DNA from: Sipunculus nudus
Taxonomy: Eukaryota > Annelida > Sipuncula > Golfingiida > Sipunculidae
Assembly: GCA_026874595.1 (NCBI GenBank)
Contig: CM049314.1
Coordinates: forward strand, 57,646,300 to 57,710,299
DNA: 64,000 nt
Reading direction: 5' to 3'
Made by a program: the position numbers and the translations under genes. Under the pieces are notes generated by a model. That model was not told where the DNA came from, made no database searches, and saw nothing but the letters and a program-made list of their open reading frames with translations. Shown here piece by piece: positions 36,000 to 47,182 of this stretch (the first letter of the stretch is position 1; each line of letters starts with the position of its first letter).

Positions 36000-38628
36000 A
36001 ACACAGATGTAGGATTCTACTGTGTTCCAAAACTGTCTTAGTTTCACACAGTTAATGAAGAAATGTCCGACAATCCTATTTCATTGCAATAGAAACACCT
36101 GTTTGTGTCAGTCACACCACATTTTGCAAGTGGATACCATCTGGGATCTGAGAAAAAATTTCACAATTATTATTTTCCCTATTACAGAGAGGTTTCTATT
36201 TTCCCCTTTTTTTAATTTCTTGAAATAATATTTTTACTAGGAGCTCCCAGTTGGTTCAATATCTGATGCCGGCTTACAGCTGCTAAATTTGACCCCTAAA
36301 ATTTAATTTCACAGTTGGGATAGATATTCCATTTAATTTTGTTCATATTTGTCTTGTTTACGTTTAATGTTCCCTCTCCATATAGATTCGTGTTATTTGG
36401 GTTTAACGCCATTCTCGAGTTTTCTATAATTTGCTCTATTTCTCTAAAGCATAATCTGATATCTGTTACCTATCTCATGAACAAAGTTACATCATCAGCA
36501 TTCATAGTAATTTTAACATTGTTTACAGAGTAATAAGTCAACGGTTGTTAAATACCTTTTGTTTCAGGTGCCTGTCTGATTTTAATTGCCATCAGTTCCA
36601 GGCCAAGAACAAAAACCCGGGGGAGAAAACGGACACCCCTCTCTGACCCCAGACTGAACTTGAAACATTTGAGAAAGCCAGACTTAGAGTTGTATACAGT
36701 ATCACTGCCATTAATAAAACTGACACCCAATGCATTAACTGCGAACCGTAACCGAATATCTTCATTGTCTCTAGTATCTACTTGTTGTTAATCGATCGAA
36801 AGGCGCTTTTAATATCTAGCGTTATTACAGCACCAAAAATATTTTCTTTGTTTGCGTAATTTATGGTGTCATCTATTTGTCTGATTATTGTGGCTATGTT
36901 GCGACCTCTAATAAAACCCGTCTTGTCTGAATTCACTTTATCACTGTTTACGGACTGCAACCTCATAGCGAGCACCTTCCCCTGTAATTTATATCCGGTG
37001 TTGCATACACTAATAGGCTGCAAATTACACAATTTATCCTTTGGTCATGTTTCCCCATTGCGAAGTAAAGTAACAACCCTTCTTTTGTTGTTGTGTGGAT
37101 AACAGTCCTGTTTTATATGCACAGTTAAAAGACAAAAAGTGTTTTCACAGTTGGCCAAGGAAAATAAATAAATCAGTAAATAAATAAATTCCGTTGCAAG
37201 TCCACCTTATCCGTTTCATTTTCCTTAAGGTACTTGCAACTTCAGCCGAGACATCGAGACCTTCACATTCTCCTTTCTATTCTTCATTAAGTCTGGGGAT
37301 TATCAGACCATCTTTAAATGAATTAATCTTAGTCGGCATGCATTCATCTGAAAACCCATGTTTGCCTCTTTATAGATCCCTGTAATAAGTTATTTGGGCA
37401 TTTAAAATATCGGCCTGTTATGTTAGCACATTACTATTTGTAGTTTTGAGACTTGTTTTCGTTTTTCTTTGTTCCCTTGACTTCTCTAAGAAAATTAAGA
37501 AAACAAAGAAAATATTTCTTGCTTCTTTCCCCTTGCTCGCACCATTTGGCCCTTGCTCTTGTTCGTACGCTATATATCAAGTTCCCATTGGATCTGAATG
37601 AATTTATTTTGTATCAGTTTATGTCTCATGTAATAGTTTGCTTCTATCTGTTAAAGTTTATTTAACATGTCATTAAGGGCCCTGTCCTCCCTTTTACTGT
37701 GATCTTTGCCTGATACAATGTCAAGAGAGTTATTCCATTACTGAATCAAAATCTCCTCACACTACGATAAATCAGTCAGAGTCCGGAGATGCTAATAAAT
37801 CCTGTATTCTACTGAAGACTTCTAACTTTTCTTTACTTGAACTAGCCGTATATATGTTAAATATCTTTTTCTCATCTGTGTATGTTTCTTGTAAGAATGC
37901 AATATTTATTTTGTTGCGTTTCGTTTCATCAATAATTGTGTTTCTTCTTATTTTGACCTCAAACCATGTATATTTAAACTTACAGTTTTTACAATTGAAT
38001 TTGACGTATTTAATAGGCAGTATACCTTTAATGCAAAGTCTGTGGACAATCCGTACCAACAGGCAAGGTCAGAGAAACGAAGCGTACCTCCTCTTGGCTG
38101 GCGAATCCTGCATCAAATGTCGATTTTTTGTTCTTGGTTGTCCACAGGGGAGAGAGCGTTTGCCTTACGTTTCTTGGAGCCTGAGCGGATGTCGGCGAGG
38201 TAGTCGGTAAATGGATTCTTTATTCTTTACCCCTGAGCGTGATAATGATCTTGGGCGATTTTGGTCTGATTTTCCCCTTGTGTTTTTTGTTCCCTCTCTC
38301 TCTTCGAGGTTGGCGTTTGTCTTTGTATGTTAGTGTGTTAGCTGCCTCAGTGTCTTGTGCCTGTAACTCGGGGTCTGGTTGCTGAGTTGGGTGGAATATG
38401 ACTTCACCCATTTCTGGTATCTCACATTCTGGGTCATCAGTCCTGTGTCCAATCTTTCGACAAGAATTACATTTTATAGGAGCGTCACATTTATGTTTGT
38501 ATTGTCCCACGTTCCGAAAATTTCCACAGCTTATATTTTTTCTCTTTTTTTTCCCATTTCCTTTTGTGGTTCACTTTGGCGTCGAACATTCCGATTCGTA
38601 TTTTCCTAGGGAGGCATTTATTTGGTTT

Positions 38629-38674
<46 letters not shown>

Positions 38675-39144
38675 CTTTCCAGTTTTCCAACTTATGAGCT
38701 GACCATTATCATCACGGTCACATTCACCATATAGTTTTGATCTCAGTTGGCATCCTAAGTTTTCTTGCGCTCGCTTTATTTCGTCATTTGAAAACGAAAG
38801 TGGAATGGCCCCAATCGTAACGCGAGTGGTGGGGTTTTCCTCTGTTCCCTCGGAGTCCGTCTGTTGCCTTACAACATAGGGATTAACAGCATGAGGTATA
38901 ATGGTGAGGCTCCTTAATTGTAAGACCTCTATAAGCAAGCGAGCCCTAGCGTCACTTGATTTTGGATATAATCAAGACGCCCCTGATCCGCTGAGCGTCC
39001 TCCATTGTCCCGTATCCCGCGACAACCTCGCCGGCAGCGCACAGCTCTCTTTTTGATATGTAACCTGGTTTTGAGCCTTGGCCTTTGCGCCTTTGCACCG
39101 AGTGAATACAGTTTCAACTCTGGTTGATTAGTTCTTGCTAGCAA
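36000..39144 (-). pseudogene. LINE with ORF1, endonuclease and reverse transcriptase, copy B
   Basis: Read on the minus strand. ORF1 remnant at 39144-38200: RVTIGAIPLSFSNDEIKRAQ, then a zinc knuckle CNSCRKIGHRTDDPEC (38510-38220 frame). Endonuclease at 38059-37772: NIAFLQETYTDEKK, with the conserved LQET glutamate. Reverse transcriptase at 37032-36778: GYKLQGKVLAMRLQS, KTGFIRGRNIATI, and motif A VITLDIKSAFRSI. The C-terminal knuckle near 36100-36060 (RCFYCNEIG) is broken by a 1-bp deletion relative to copy A. Stops and frameshifts throughout make it inactive. This copy supplies the ORF1 end that copy A lost. The order ORF1-CCHC, endonuclease, reverse transcriptase, terminal CCHC is that of L1/Tx1-like LINEs. 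Confidence 0.8.
38631..38672. repeat. (AT)n microsatellite inside LINE ORF1
   Basis: An AT run interrupts ORF1 between ISWKTGKR and the downstream KPNKCLPRKIRIGMFD stretch. It encodes alternating Tyr-Ile in the ORF1 frame. Expansion within a dead element is the simplest reading. Confidence 0.8.
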
Positions 39145-39609
39145 CGCTAGATGCAGGTCCTTGTTTACTGTTTACATGTTTTTTCGCTATCCATTCTTAT
39201 AATTTAGCTCTTTTATCCGGCCAAATTACAGTCCACAACCTGCAATCACGATGCACGGATACAATACTCACAAACCGACAGTCCACCGAGCCACAAATCA
39301 AAGAAAAAACTCTTGAAAGCGAGAGCCCTAAAAAGTCCTGCCCAGCCGACATCAATCGGAATCGGAACTGTCTACATTTTCTTTATTTATTAACAATATT
39401 AGCAGGGGTGTCTTTTCTCAATTTCTCTCATTGTATAGAAATATATATACGTTTTGATTCTATTCTGTATATTCGATCGCCTAATATCAATACACGTACC
39501 TTTCTTATGATCTTTTGGTTATGTTCATTGACGTATTTCGGTTGTATTCCCTTTTTAAAATTTTTTTCATCTATATATATATATATATATCTATGAATAT
39601 ATATATAAA
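39145..39609. other. 5' flank of LINE copy B with short AT tract
   Basis: A 153-residue frame at 39135-39596 is low-complexity and ends in the AT tract (39572-39602), so it is not called. The region may include the LINE 5' untranslated part. Confidence 0.45.
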
Positions 39610-40197
39610 TATTATGATTCTCCTTATTATATACATTTTATCAACTTTATATATCTTCGTATAATAAAACGTTTTTATGGATATTACTTTATATTTATTT
39701 TTTTAAACTTTTCAAATATTTTTAATACATTTGTTTTACTTACCGTATCTATTTCTTATTGCCTACGACGCTCCACTTGTACAAATATATGTTTGTACAT
39801 CACTCACCTTTCGACCATTCTTGCTTTACCTCCCTTAACTGCAACTACAATGTTGAGTTTAACTGTGCACAAATCTATTTGTTTCCTTTAACAAACACAC
39901 AGACTCCAATCTACCACTATCACCATTCTTTCAATCTTTCTGTTTCTCTCTACCGGTACTCTTCCTATCATTATCACTCTCTTTCAAACCACGTCTTTAC
40001 ACGTTTTTTCCAAACTTACCTTTTCAAATCGAAAGTTCTTTTAACCCCGATGTCACCCACGACTCTCGCGGGAAAGTCCTCCCCTCCCGTTTTACACAAA
40101 ATCAGTACCTATTAAGTCCAATTCGGGGTCGCTACCGGTTCTTATAACGTCACCATTTCCCATGTGCGTTCACACGGGATTTCACTGACAATAAAGT
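39610..40197. other. Shared AT-rich unique sequence, copy B
   Basis: Counterpart of 18305-19060. Over one 168-bp stretch (about 40017-40190 against 18877-19050) I counted about 17 differences, close to 10 percent. Confidence 0.6.
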
Positions 40198-40199
40198 TA

Positions 40200-41477
40200 C
40201 TGTAGATTCAGAAATATAAGTTGGGATTTTATTTCGTGGTTTTCGTGGATCAAGATAATCCACGAATTCATCATTCCAACGATCAAAAAATCTCACGGTC
40301 AGAGGATATACGGTATCTCAACGGCAGCTGGTGGTCGACTTTATATTTATTTTCAATAAAGATACAAAAATTGTTTATTACTTTTTTATGATTGTTTTTG
40401 ATACAATCATTAAATGCACTGAATTGCTTTTCGTAAATTACTATCAAAATACGGGATTAATAAATATTCTTTTGTCAATTAAATTATTTCCCCTAATATC
40501 GTACGAACACGGCCCCCTGATATCTTTACAATAAAACAATACCAAAGTATAATTTAAACTGAAAACGTATTTTCCTCTTATCAGCATTTCGGATGAAAAG
40601 TTCAAGAACAATACCACATTTCTGTCGAGCAAAGCGGTAGTTCTGACACGCCAAGAACGGTACACAAGTTCCAATGTTCGTAACCATAGCTACCGAGGCA
40701 CGGCTTTTTCGGAACCGGCCTTTTCAACCTTCTTTCAATAGATATTAAACGAGACTTACGCTACCTATTGGTCCAAAAGACAAGGGCCGTGTAAACTCAT
40801 TTGCATTACCGCGGGACGCGAAAGAGCACTTATTCCGAATAAGGCGGTACTTTTCCGAATATTGCCGATAGTGGTACATATATATGTTAGCGTAAGTAAG
40901 CGTCACCGAATACTATTAGGCAAATTATTTCTTTATAATCTCCAAATATAGCTGACATGATGAATGACGAACGAACCGTGTCTCGTCTCACCGCCCCATC
41001 AGGGATTTACAGGCACCACATGTGACTACCGCCTAGATAAAAAAAGTTAAAAACCTTCATGTGGACGGTCCCGTTTATTTTTTTCCTCCGGTCAAGTGTT
41101 GATTTACGTTTTCTGTGAACGTGGTGTGATCGGGTGTTATAACTGATAGCCGATGTATCGGGTGTTACAACTAACAGCCGATGTATCGCCCAGCACGTGT
41201 CGGTCACGGCTGATTAATTCTTTGTTAGGCTCGCGTCGGGCGGAGCATGTTTGTTCAACACTGACCTGATTGACCGCGGTACAGGCGCACCGTGCGATAA
41301 GCATCTGAGCCAAACCACCTGTGTACATCGGGCTCGTCTTCCTTGCGCATATGGAGGTTTTATAACCATAATTTTCTAAAGTTTTCTTTGTCTTTCCACG
41401 AATTCAAATACCCCACGATATGCGTTTTGTACAAAAACCACGAAATTTTAAGCCCACGATATTATCTGAATCTACAG
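40200..41477. mobile_element. 1.28-kb TA-flanked nonautonomous DNA element
   Basis: Termini are CTGTAGATTCAG at 40200 and CTGAATCTACAG at 41466-41477, exact inverted repeats over 12 bp. Similarity continues inward (tttcgtggtttt... against the complement of ...aaaaccacgaaat). TA lies on each side (40198-40199 and 41478-41479). Copy A shows the uninterrupted site 'gttaaatacc' at about 19050, so this is a real insertion with a TA target duplication, as in the Tc1/mariner superfamily. There is no transposase frame inside. The longest frames (67-76 residues) are unremarkable, so the element must depend on a transposase encoded elsewhere. A truncated relative ends at 18038. Confidence 0.85.
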
Positions 41478-41494
41478 TAAATACCTCCACTTTA

Positions 41495-41745
41495 CGCGTG
41501 CTTGCAACTTGCCTTAATTGCACAGTTGGTTACGCAGACGGCTTCTGGACATGCAGTCAGTGGTTCGAGTCTCCTTCTGTCTTGATAACATTGCATGTTA
41601 CTCTCTATATACAAATGAGTCATGTCTCTATCCCTTTCCTGATTAGCAGCTTCAGGATAACGCTAACAACGGTAATCGGGGTGTTAAAAAATGACATAGA
41701 TATATATACGTCTTTATCAAAATATACGTATGCCCCCGAATAAAA
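41495..41745 (+). mobile_element. tRNA-derived SINE-like element, copy B
   Basis: A box TTGCACAGTTGG at 41518-41529 and B box GGTTCGAGTCT at 41562-41572, with the same body as 19075-19300. The A box is weaker than in copy A. Decayed and probably silent. Confidence 0.5.
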
Positions 41746-42729
41746 CTGAACCCAGTTTAACTCTATCCTCATCGAATATATCGCCCTCTTTAACTAGTTC
41801 AAAGTCGAAGGCACATCCAGTATTATAGTATTAATAACCTTTCTCATATGACGTTCATACTTTATGCATTTCAGTGAAATTATAAATGATAAAAAGAACA
41901 CTCAGCTTCAAATTCAAGAATCACCTTGAATTTGAATAATAGAAGGTGATCATTATAAATTTCCAATAATAAGGGTCAATGTGCGTAGCATTAGTAATTA
42001 TGAAAGACGCAGGAAACTCTTAAATTTGTTAACAAAACACGACATGGATAGAGATGTAAGTTTTATTCAGGAAACTCATTCAGTAGGAAAGAGAGCCAAT
42101 ATTTCTACAGACCCTACTATTATTTTTTTATAACTATTATTTCATGATTTCTCTTTTCAAGATTTAAGAAATATTTTGAGCTGCGCTCACCCTGCTCATA
42201 CCACTTAGCACTGAGTCTTACAATTAAACCTCTGTAATTAGGTCCTAACATTCTTCAAGTTTCTTCTTTAACTCTTTGTATTTTCAAGAATACTTATATC
42301 ATAACACTCTTTAATATTACTCTCTACCTGCTCCACTTCATTTTGCTAAGCTTACCCGCTTTATTCTGTTAGCTCTGCTTTTATTCTTTTGAGTGTGCTA
42401 ATTTTAATTTGGTGATATATATGGTGTCTTCAGCTGATGAATTATTAAATTTCCATTACGATGGTCCACTCCTAGGCGTTTCAAAATAACAGAGCTTAAG
42501 AAGTACCGCTGAATGGTCTGAAAGGTATAATCTCACAGTATGTAAAATAAGGTTGCAAAGTCAGTGATATAAGAAATATTCAAATCTTTGTCGTGTAAGT
42601 GGATTTAATCTCATCCAAGTAAATTCTTTAATAATTGGGATACGTATTTTCAATTTATCACACAGATGAAATGTTTGAAGTAATGTTTTCACGGAGCCAA
42701 TTGTTTATATTTAAATGTTGAGTTACTAC
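41746..42729. other. Shared noncoding stretch, copy B
   Basis: Counterpart of 19301-20339, with about 290 bp extra at about 42210-42500. The extra part has no recognised ends. No gene is supported. Confidence 0.45.
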
Positions 42730-45170
42730 CTGGAGCATCCATGGAGGAGAAACAGAAATTCCGGTCTCCTCCCCAGGATAACAAAATAATGTCGCACATT
42801 CATGAATACTATATGCAACGGTTTTCAAGAGCTTCAGATATAAAACCTGAGGATTGTGATCAGTTGTTGGAAGTATTTATAGGTTACCAGAACTGACTGA
42901 ACATGAGCCCTTTTTGAAGTGTAATGTTATCATCACTGTAACAGAGGTACTTGATTCTTTAAAAAGTAAGCAAAATAAAAAAAAATCATCAGGGATGATG
43001 GAATAACAAAAGAATTATATTTTCTTAAGGAAGTATGTTTGAAAATGACAGCTTGTTTAAATGAAGGGTATCAATCGGGGCAGTTATCAGAGATCCAAAA
43101 ACAAATAGTTCTTAAGCTTTTAGAGAAACCGGGTAAGGAAAAAAGATATATAGAATCCTGGAGACCAAAAAGCTTTATACATGTTGACATGTTAGGTAAA
43201 ATTCTAGTGTCATGATTGCGAAAGTCATGTTTTGCAAATATTAGTCGACTCAGATCGGAATGCTTGTGTTCGAGGCCGCTATATTGGAAATCCAGTTCGA
43301 TTAATCAGCGATATGATAGAATATTGGGATACAGAACAGGAATAAGCAATTCTCTCTGTAGCGGACTTTAAAGTAGTGGTGATTCGTTAGATCAGGTCTT
43401 CATGTTAAGTTTTCTAAAATAGGCTTTTGCCCAATGTTCATTAACTGGATAAAAACTTTGCATAATAACATGAAACGCTGTGTTATTAACACTAGTTTTA
43501 CAACACCATACAATTCTTTTTCTATGGGTACTAAATAATGGGATACAATATCCCCATATTTGTTTATATTTGTTTTGTAAGCGTTAACAAATCAAGATCG
43601 TATAAATAAAAATATCCAAGGAGTCCATGTTGATGCATATGGACTAAAGATAATATGTTTTGCAGATGACATCATTTTTTTCATCAGGAACACAACTTTA
43701 TTTGAAACTTTGATTAGCCCTATAAATGGGTTTTCACAATTTCTTCCCTTCATGTCAATTATAATAAATCTGAGGCAGCCTGGATAGGTGCAAGTAAACA
43801 GAGTATACAAGAACCAGTTTCATGTAAATTGGTGAAACTGGCAAAAGAAGCAAAAAATTCTTGGGATATGGCACTCCTATTATCAAGATAACAGTAGGAA
43901 CTTATTTTTGAAAATATGAGAGGAAAGGTGAGAAAATCTTTACTGTGTGGTCAAGCAGAAATTTAACATTGTTTGGAAGGGCAGAAATTTGTAGAACACT
44001 TGCTTTATCCAAAGTTATTTATGTGTGCAATATGCACGTACCACCTAAGTCATTCATAGATATTGTTATGTCAATGATGACACGTTTTGTATGGAGAGTA
44101 AAAAAGTCAGATATAGTACACTGATAGGACCATACCATAAAGGTGGTATAAACTTTGTAGACTTAGCAAGCAGACTGAAAACTGAAGGAATAATTTGGAT
44201 TAAATGGTTGATCCTATGTAATAATGCTTATGCATGGAAAGCAGTACCAAGGTTTTATCTTTGGAGAATCACTGGGGTTACCAATGTGACTTCAGACTTT
44301 AAACCCAATAGAATACCATAAAAGAAACAAACAATGTTTGGAAGATAGGTCACAATATGTCTCAAAAGAACCAACCCTAAAAAATGAGTTAAAACAGCAA
44401 ACTCTCTGAAACAATAGGTGGGTTAAAGTGGATGAAAAGTCAGTTTATTGAAAACATTTGGATTTATGTGGAATAAGGTTTGTAAAAGACTGTATCAAAG
44501 GAAGAAAAAACGCTAAAATGGTATGAATTGATTAAAAAATATCCAAATATTAGATCTCATATGGGGATCCAATTTAGCCGCAATACCATGTTACTGTTTA
44601 AAAATATTGCAAAAAGGAGGTATCGAATCTAATAAAGGTATATCAGAGGAGCATAGCATTATTACAACAAAGGTTATAATAAATAAACAATCTTTGTCTT
44701 CTTAATATGTTTATGATATATTGCCTGAAAAAAAATCATCTGCACTCGATCAATGGTCAAATTAAGACATACAAAACAGGATGATAATATTAACTGGGAG
44801 AGTTACTTTGGGGCCATCCAAAAAATCTCATTGGATATGTTCTCGAGGGAATTCTTATTTAAAATACTCTAAAACTATTTAACAAGCAACAGTTTATTAT
44901 ACAAATGAAGTTGGTTCATAGTTACCGATGTTCTTATTGCTTCATAGAATTTGAGACAAAGGAACACATTTTTGATGAATGTTTTGTAAAAAAAACTCTG
45001 TATTTTAGAATTGTGGATTGGATGAAATCAAATGCAGTGATATTGCCACCATTAACCTTGTTCACAGTATTGTATAGTATGTTTCCATTTAAGAATAACC
45101 TTTTGATAAAATTTATGTGTCCTTACATTTAAAAAGTGTCTATATCAAAGTAAAAAGGAATATGGTCAGA
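42730..45170 (+). pseudogene. Plus-strand LINE ORF2 remnant, copy B
   Basis: Reads through a nearly complete reverse-transcriptase half: linker MEEKQKFRSPPQDNKIMSHI; motif 0 region EVLDSLKSK followed by SSGMMEXQKNYI-like broken sequence; ESWRPKSFIHVDM; RGRYIGNP near 43280; catalytic box CFADDIIFFIRNT near 43660; AEICRTLALSKVIYVCNMHV near 44000; YSTLIGPYHKGGINFVDLAS (44091-44321 frame); and the terminal zinc knuckle CSYCFIEFETKEHIFDEC (C-x2-C-x8-H-x4-C, about 44929-44982). The ET..H..C pattern is usual in L1/Tx1-like LINEs. Many stops and frameshifts. The endonuclease is not visible, so it is 5'-truncated. Copy A (20340-21175) lost the section between 43270 and 44700. Confidence 0.8.
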
Positions 45171-46285
45171 ACACAAACATTTAAATGCCAACTTTTTAAG
45201 GAGATTGAAATATATAGAGAAAATAAAAAAAATAAAAAAATGGGAAAAAATAAGAAAAAAAAAAATATAAAATACAGCAGCATTGTCGTTTTGCATTGAA
45301 AGAAAAATCAAGGGGAAAATGTGTTTAGTAAAGACAAATAGAATATATGCATATTGTGGTAGATTGTGCTCGAGGGCGTTCTTAGCCGATGAGTTTCCGA
45401 ATCGACAAGAGTTATCTCGAGGTTTTGGTAGAGAAGATCACCATCCTTGACCTCGGAGAAGAAGACCCGGATGGTGCTAAGCACGTAGAGCGGAGCATCT
45501 GACCGAATAAGCACGTCTTCTCACGCTGGGGAATCGTGGTTTTCAGTCTCAGGAGTGAGTATCTTTGTAGAGTAAGATTCGCTGTACCACAAATGGCGGC
45601 GAGTCTAGTTGGAGCTGGATAATATTTCATAAACGAGGTTGTTATTAATTTGGTATGTCAATTTCGTTCTTGCTTTTATCCTGCTCGCTACATCCTCTGT
45701 AACTCGGCCCATCCTAGATAGTCCGCTGTGAGTGCTGCTAATATTGTATGCAGCAGCAGACACGGACCGCTCTGTTATTTTGCCAGCAGCCTGTTCTTTA
45801 CAGGAAGGTTGTCATTATTATATATTTGTTTAATTGATACAGTCACGTTACGATTTTACGTCACTCGTGTGTATTTTGTAGCAGTCAAAACGTCAGATAC
45901 TGTCAATTTCGTACATAACCAATTGGCGCACCATGTACACCAGTCCCCTTATTATTATAATCTGATCAACTCTCAGTATATTAAACTTGATAAATTATTA
46001 AAGGAACTAAATTTCAATTGTATTCATACTAATAAAGAATATTTCCCCTTCCATAGAAACCTGCTTATTGAATATATTATTTTTTTTCCAAGTGTGTTTA
46101 GGAATATTCTTAATGTGATTTGACATTATTCTTAGTACATCTGTATACTTTCTTAATTATTTCTTACTAGACAAGCTACAAAGGCCCTTTTAATAAGTGG
46201 TTTTGTAGGCTGATTCGCTAAAAATTAGCCTCTTGGTTTCAAACGATCTCTCTTGTAATTGTCTATAGCATAAGAGAATTTATTC
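45171..46285. other. Shared, unrecognised stretch after the LINE, copy B
   Basis: Counterpart of 21176-22680. The 131-residue frame 45728-46123 is AT-rich and interrupted in copy A, so it is not called. About 360 bases present in copy A (22230-22640) are missing here. Confidence 0.45.
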
Positions 46286-46288
46286 ACC

Positions 46289-46904
46289 TTGTTCATCATG
46301 GCAATGAACGTGTGCACGGCAACTGTCTCGGAACTGGTTTCATGGCTGCCATTTGCTTTGACTTTTGATTCAGCTCAAGCAATAGTTACCATACACAAGG
46401 TTAAGCCTTTGCAATTTCTTGTTCAAGACCTGGAGAAGATTACCAACTACCCTGCTCCTGATTGGACAAAATTGATCCATGATGGTTCCATCATTATAAC
46501 TCCTGTGTATACTCCAGGACTTTGAAGCATAAAGTCAGAGATCTCAGTCCCTCAAACCAATCTGTACTCGGGTAATGAAACTGTAACAAATGTTATGCAC
46601 TCCCATGCTGCTGGTATATGGGCAGAGAAAGAACTGTGGGGTCAAGTCAAGCTGCAAAATCCAACTCTGGTAACAAAATTGACCAAATTATGTATGCTTT
46701 GCCAAGAAGCAAAATTAACCATCAGCGGTCAGATGAGCCAGCACCAGTTAAGCAGGCTATAGGATATGCATATGACATGTAGAATCATTATCAATTTGTC
46801 CAAGACAGAACATGGTCACCTGTTGGAAGCAGAGATTATCTGCTCCAGTCAGCTGGCGGGGCCACTGAGTCCGTAGAATTGTCAGTGAAATATCTTGCGG
46901 TTTA
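46289..46904 (+). pseudogene. Unrecognised fossil coding region, copy B
   Basis: Partner of 22690-23294. The first part is open (46289-46525) with WLPFALTFDSAQAIVTIHKV, FLVQDLEKITNYPAPDWTKL and the shared TGA at 46523-46525. Beyond it are SEISVPQTNLYSGNE, a 1-bp deletion near 46620, YALPRSKINHQRSDEPAPVK and GGATESVELSVKYLAV. The first half is better kept here and the second half is better kept in copy A. That is expected if one ancestral protein decayed independently. Family not recognised. Confidence 0.45.
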
Positions 46905-47182
46905 GACGGCCCATATTCTCAGGAATGTTGAAGTTACATCTTTTCTCATCTATCAACATTGCGGTGTTTACAACAATGTTGTTGTTAAACAAGTTCAGAG
47001 AACCTTCATGGAGGCCTTATAAGAACTTTCAATGACCGGAATTCCCCTTAATTCACTTATATATACACGCAGAGGAAGTCAGAAAGCACATGAATTCTTT
47101 CTTTTATATCATTCTTTGTACTGCATGTGTAATTGTTATTGTGAAACCCATATTTTTAAAGTACTTCTAATTTTTCTCAGTT

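Noticed and set aside
39135-39596. 153-residue plus-strand protein
   Set aside because: Ends in a microsatellite, has no recognisable domain, and lies at the 5' end of a minus-strand LINE.
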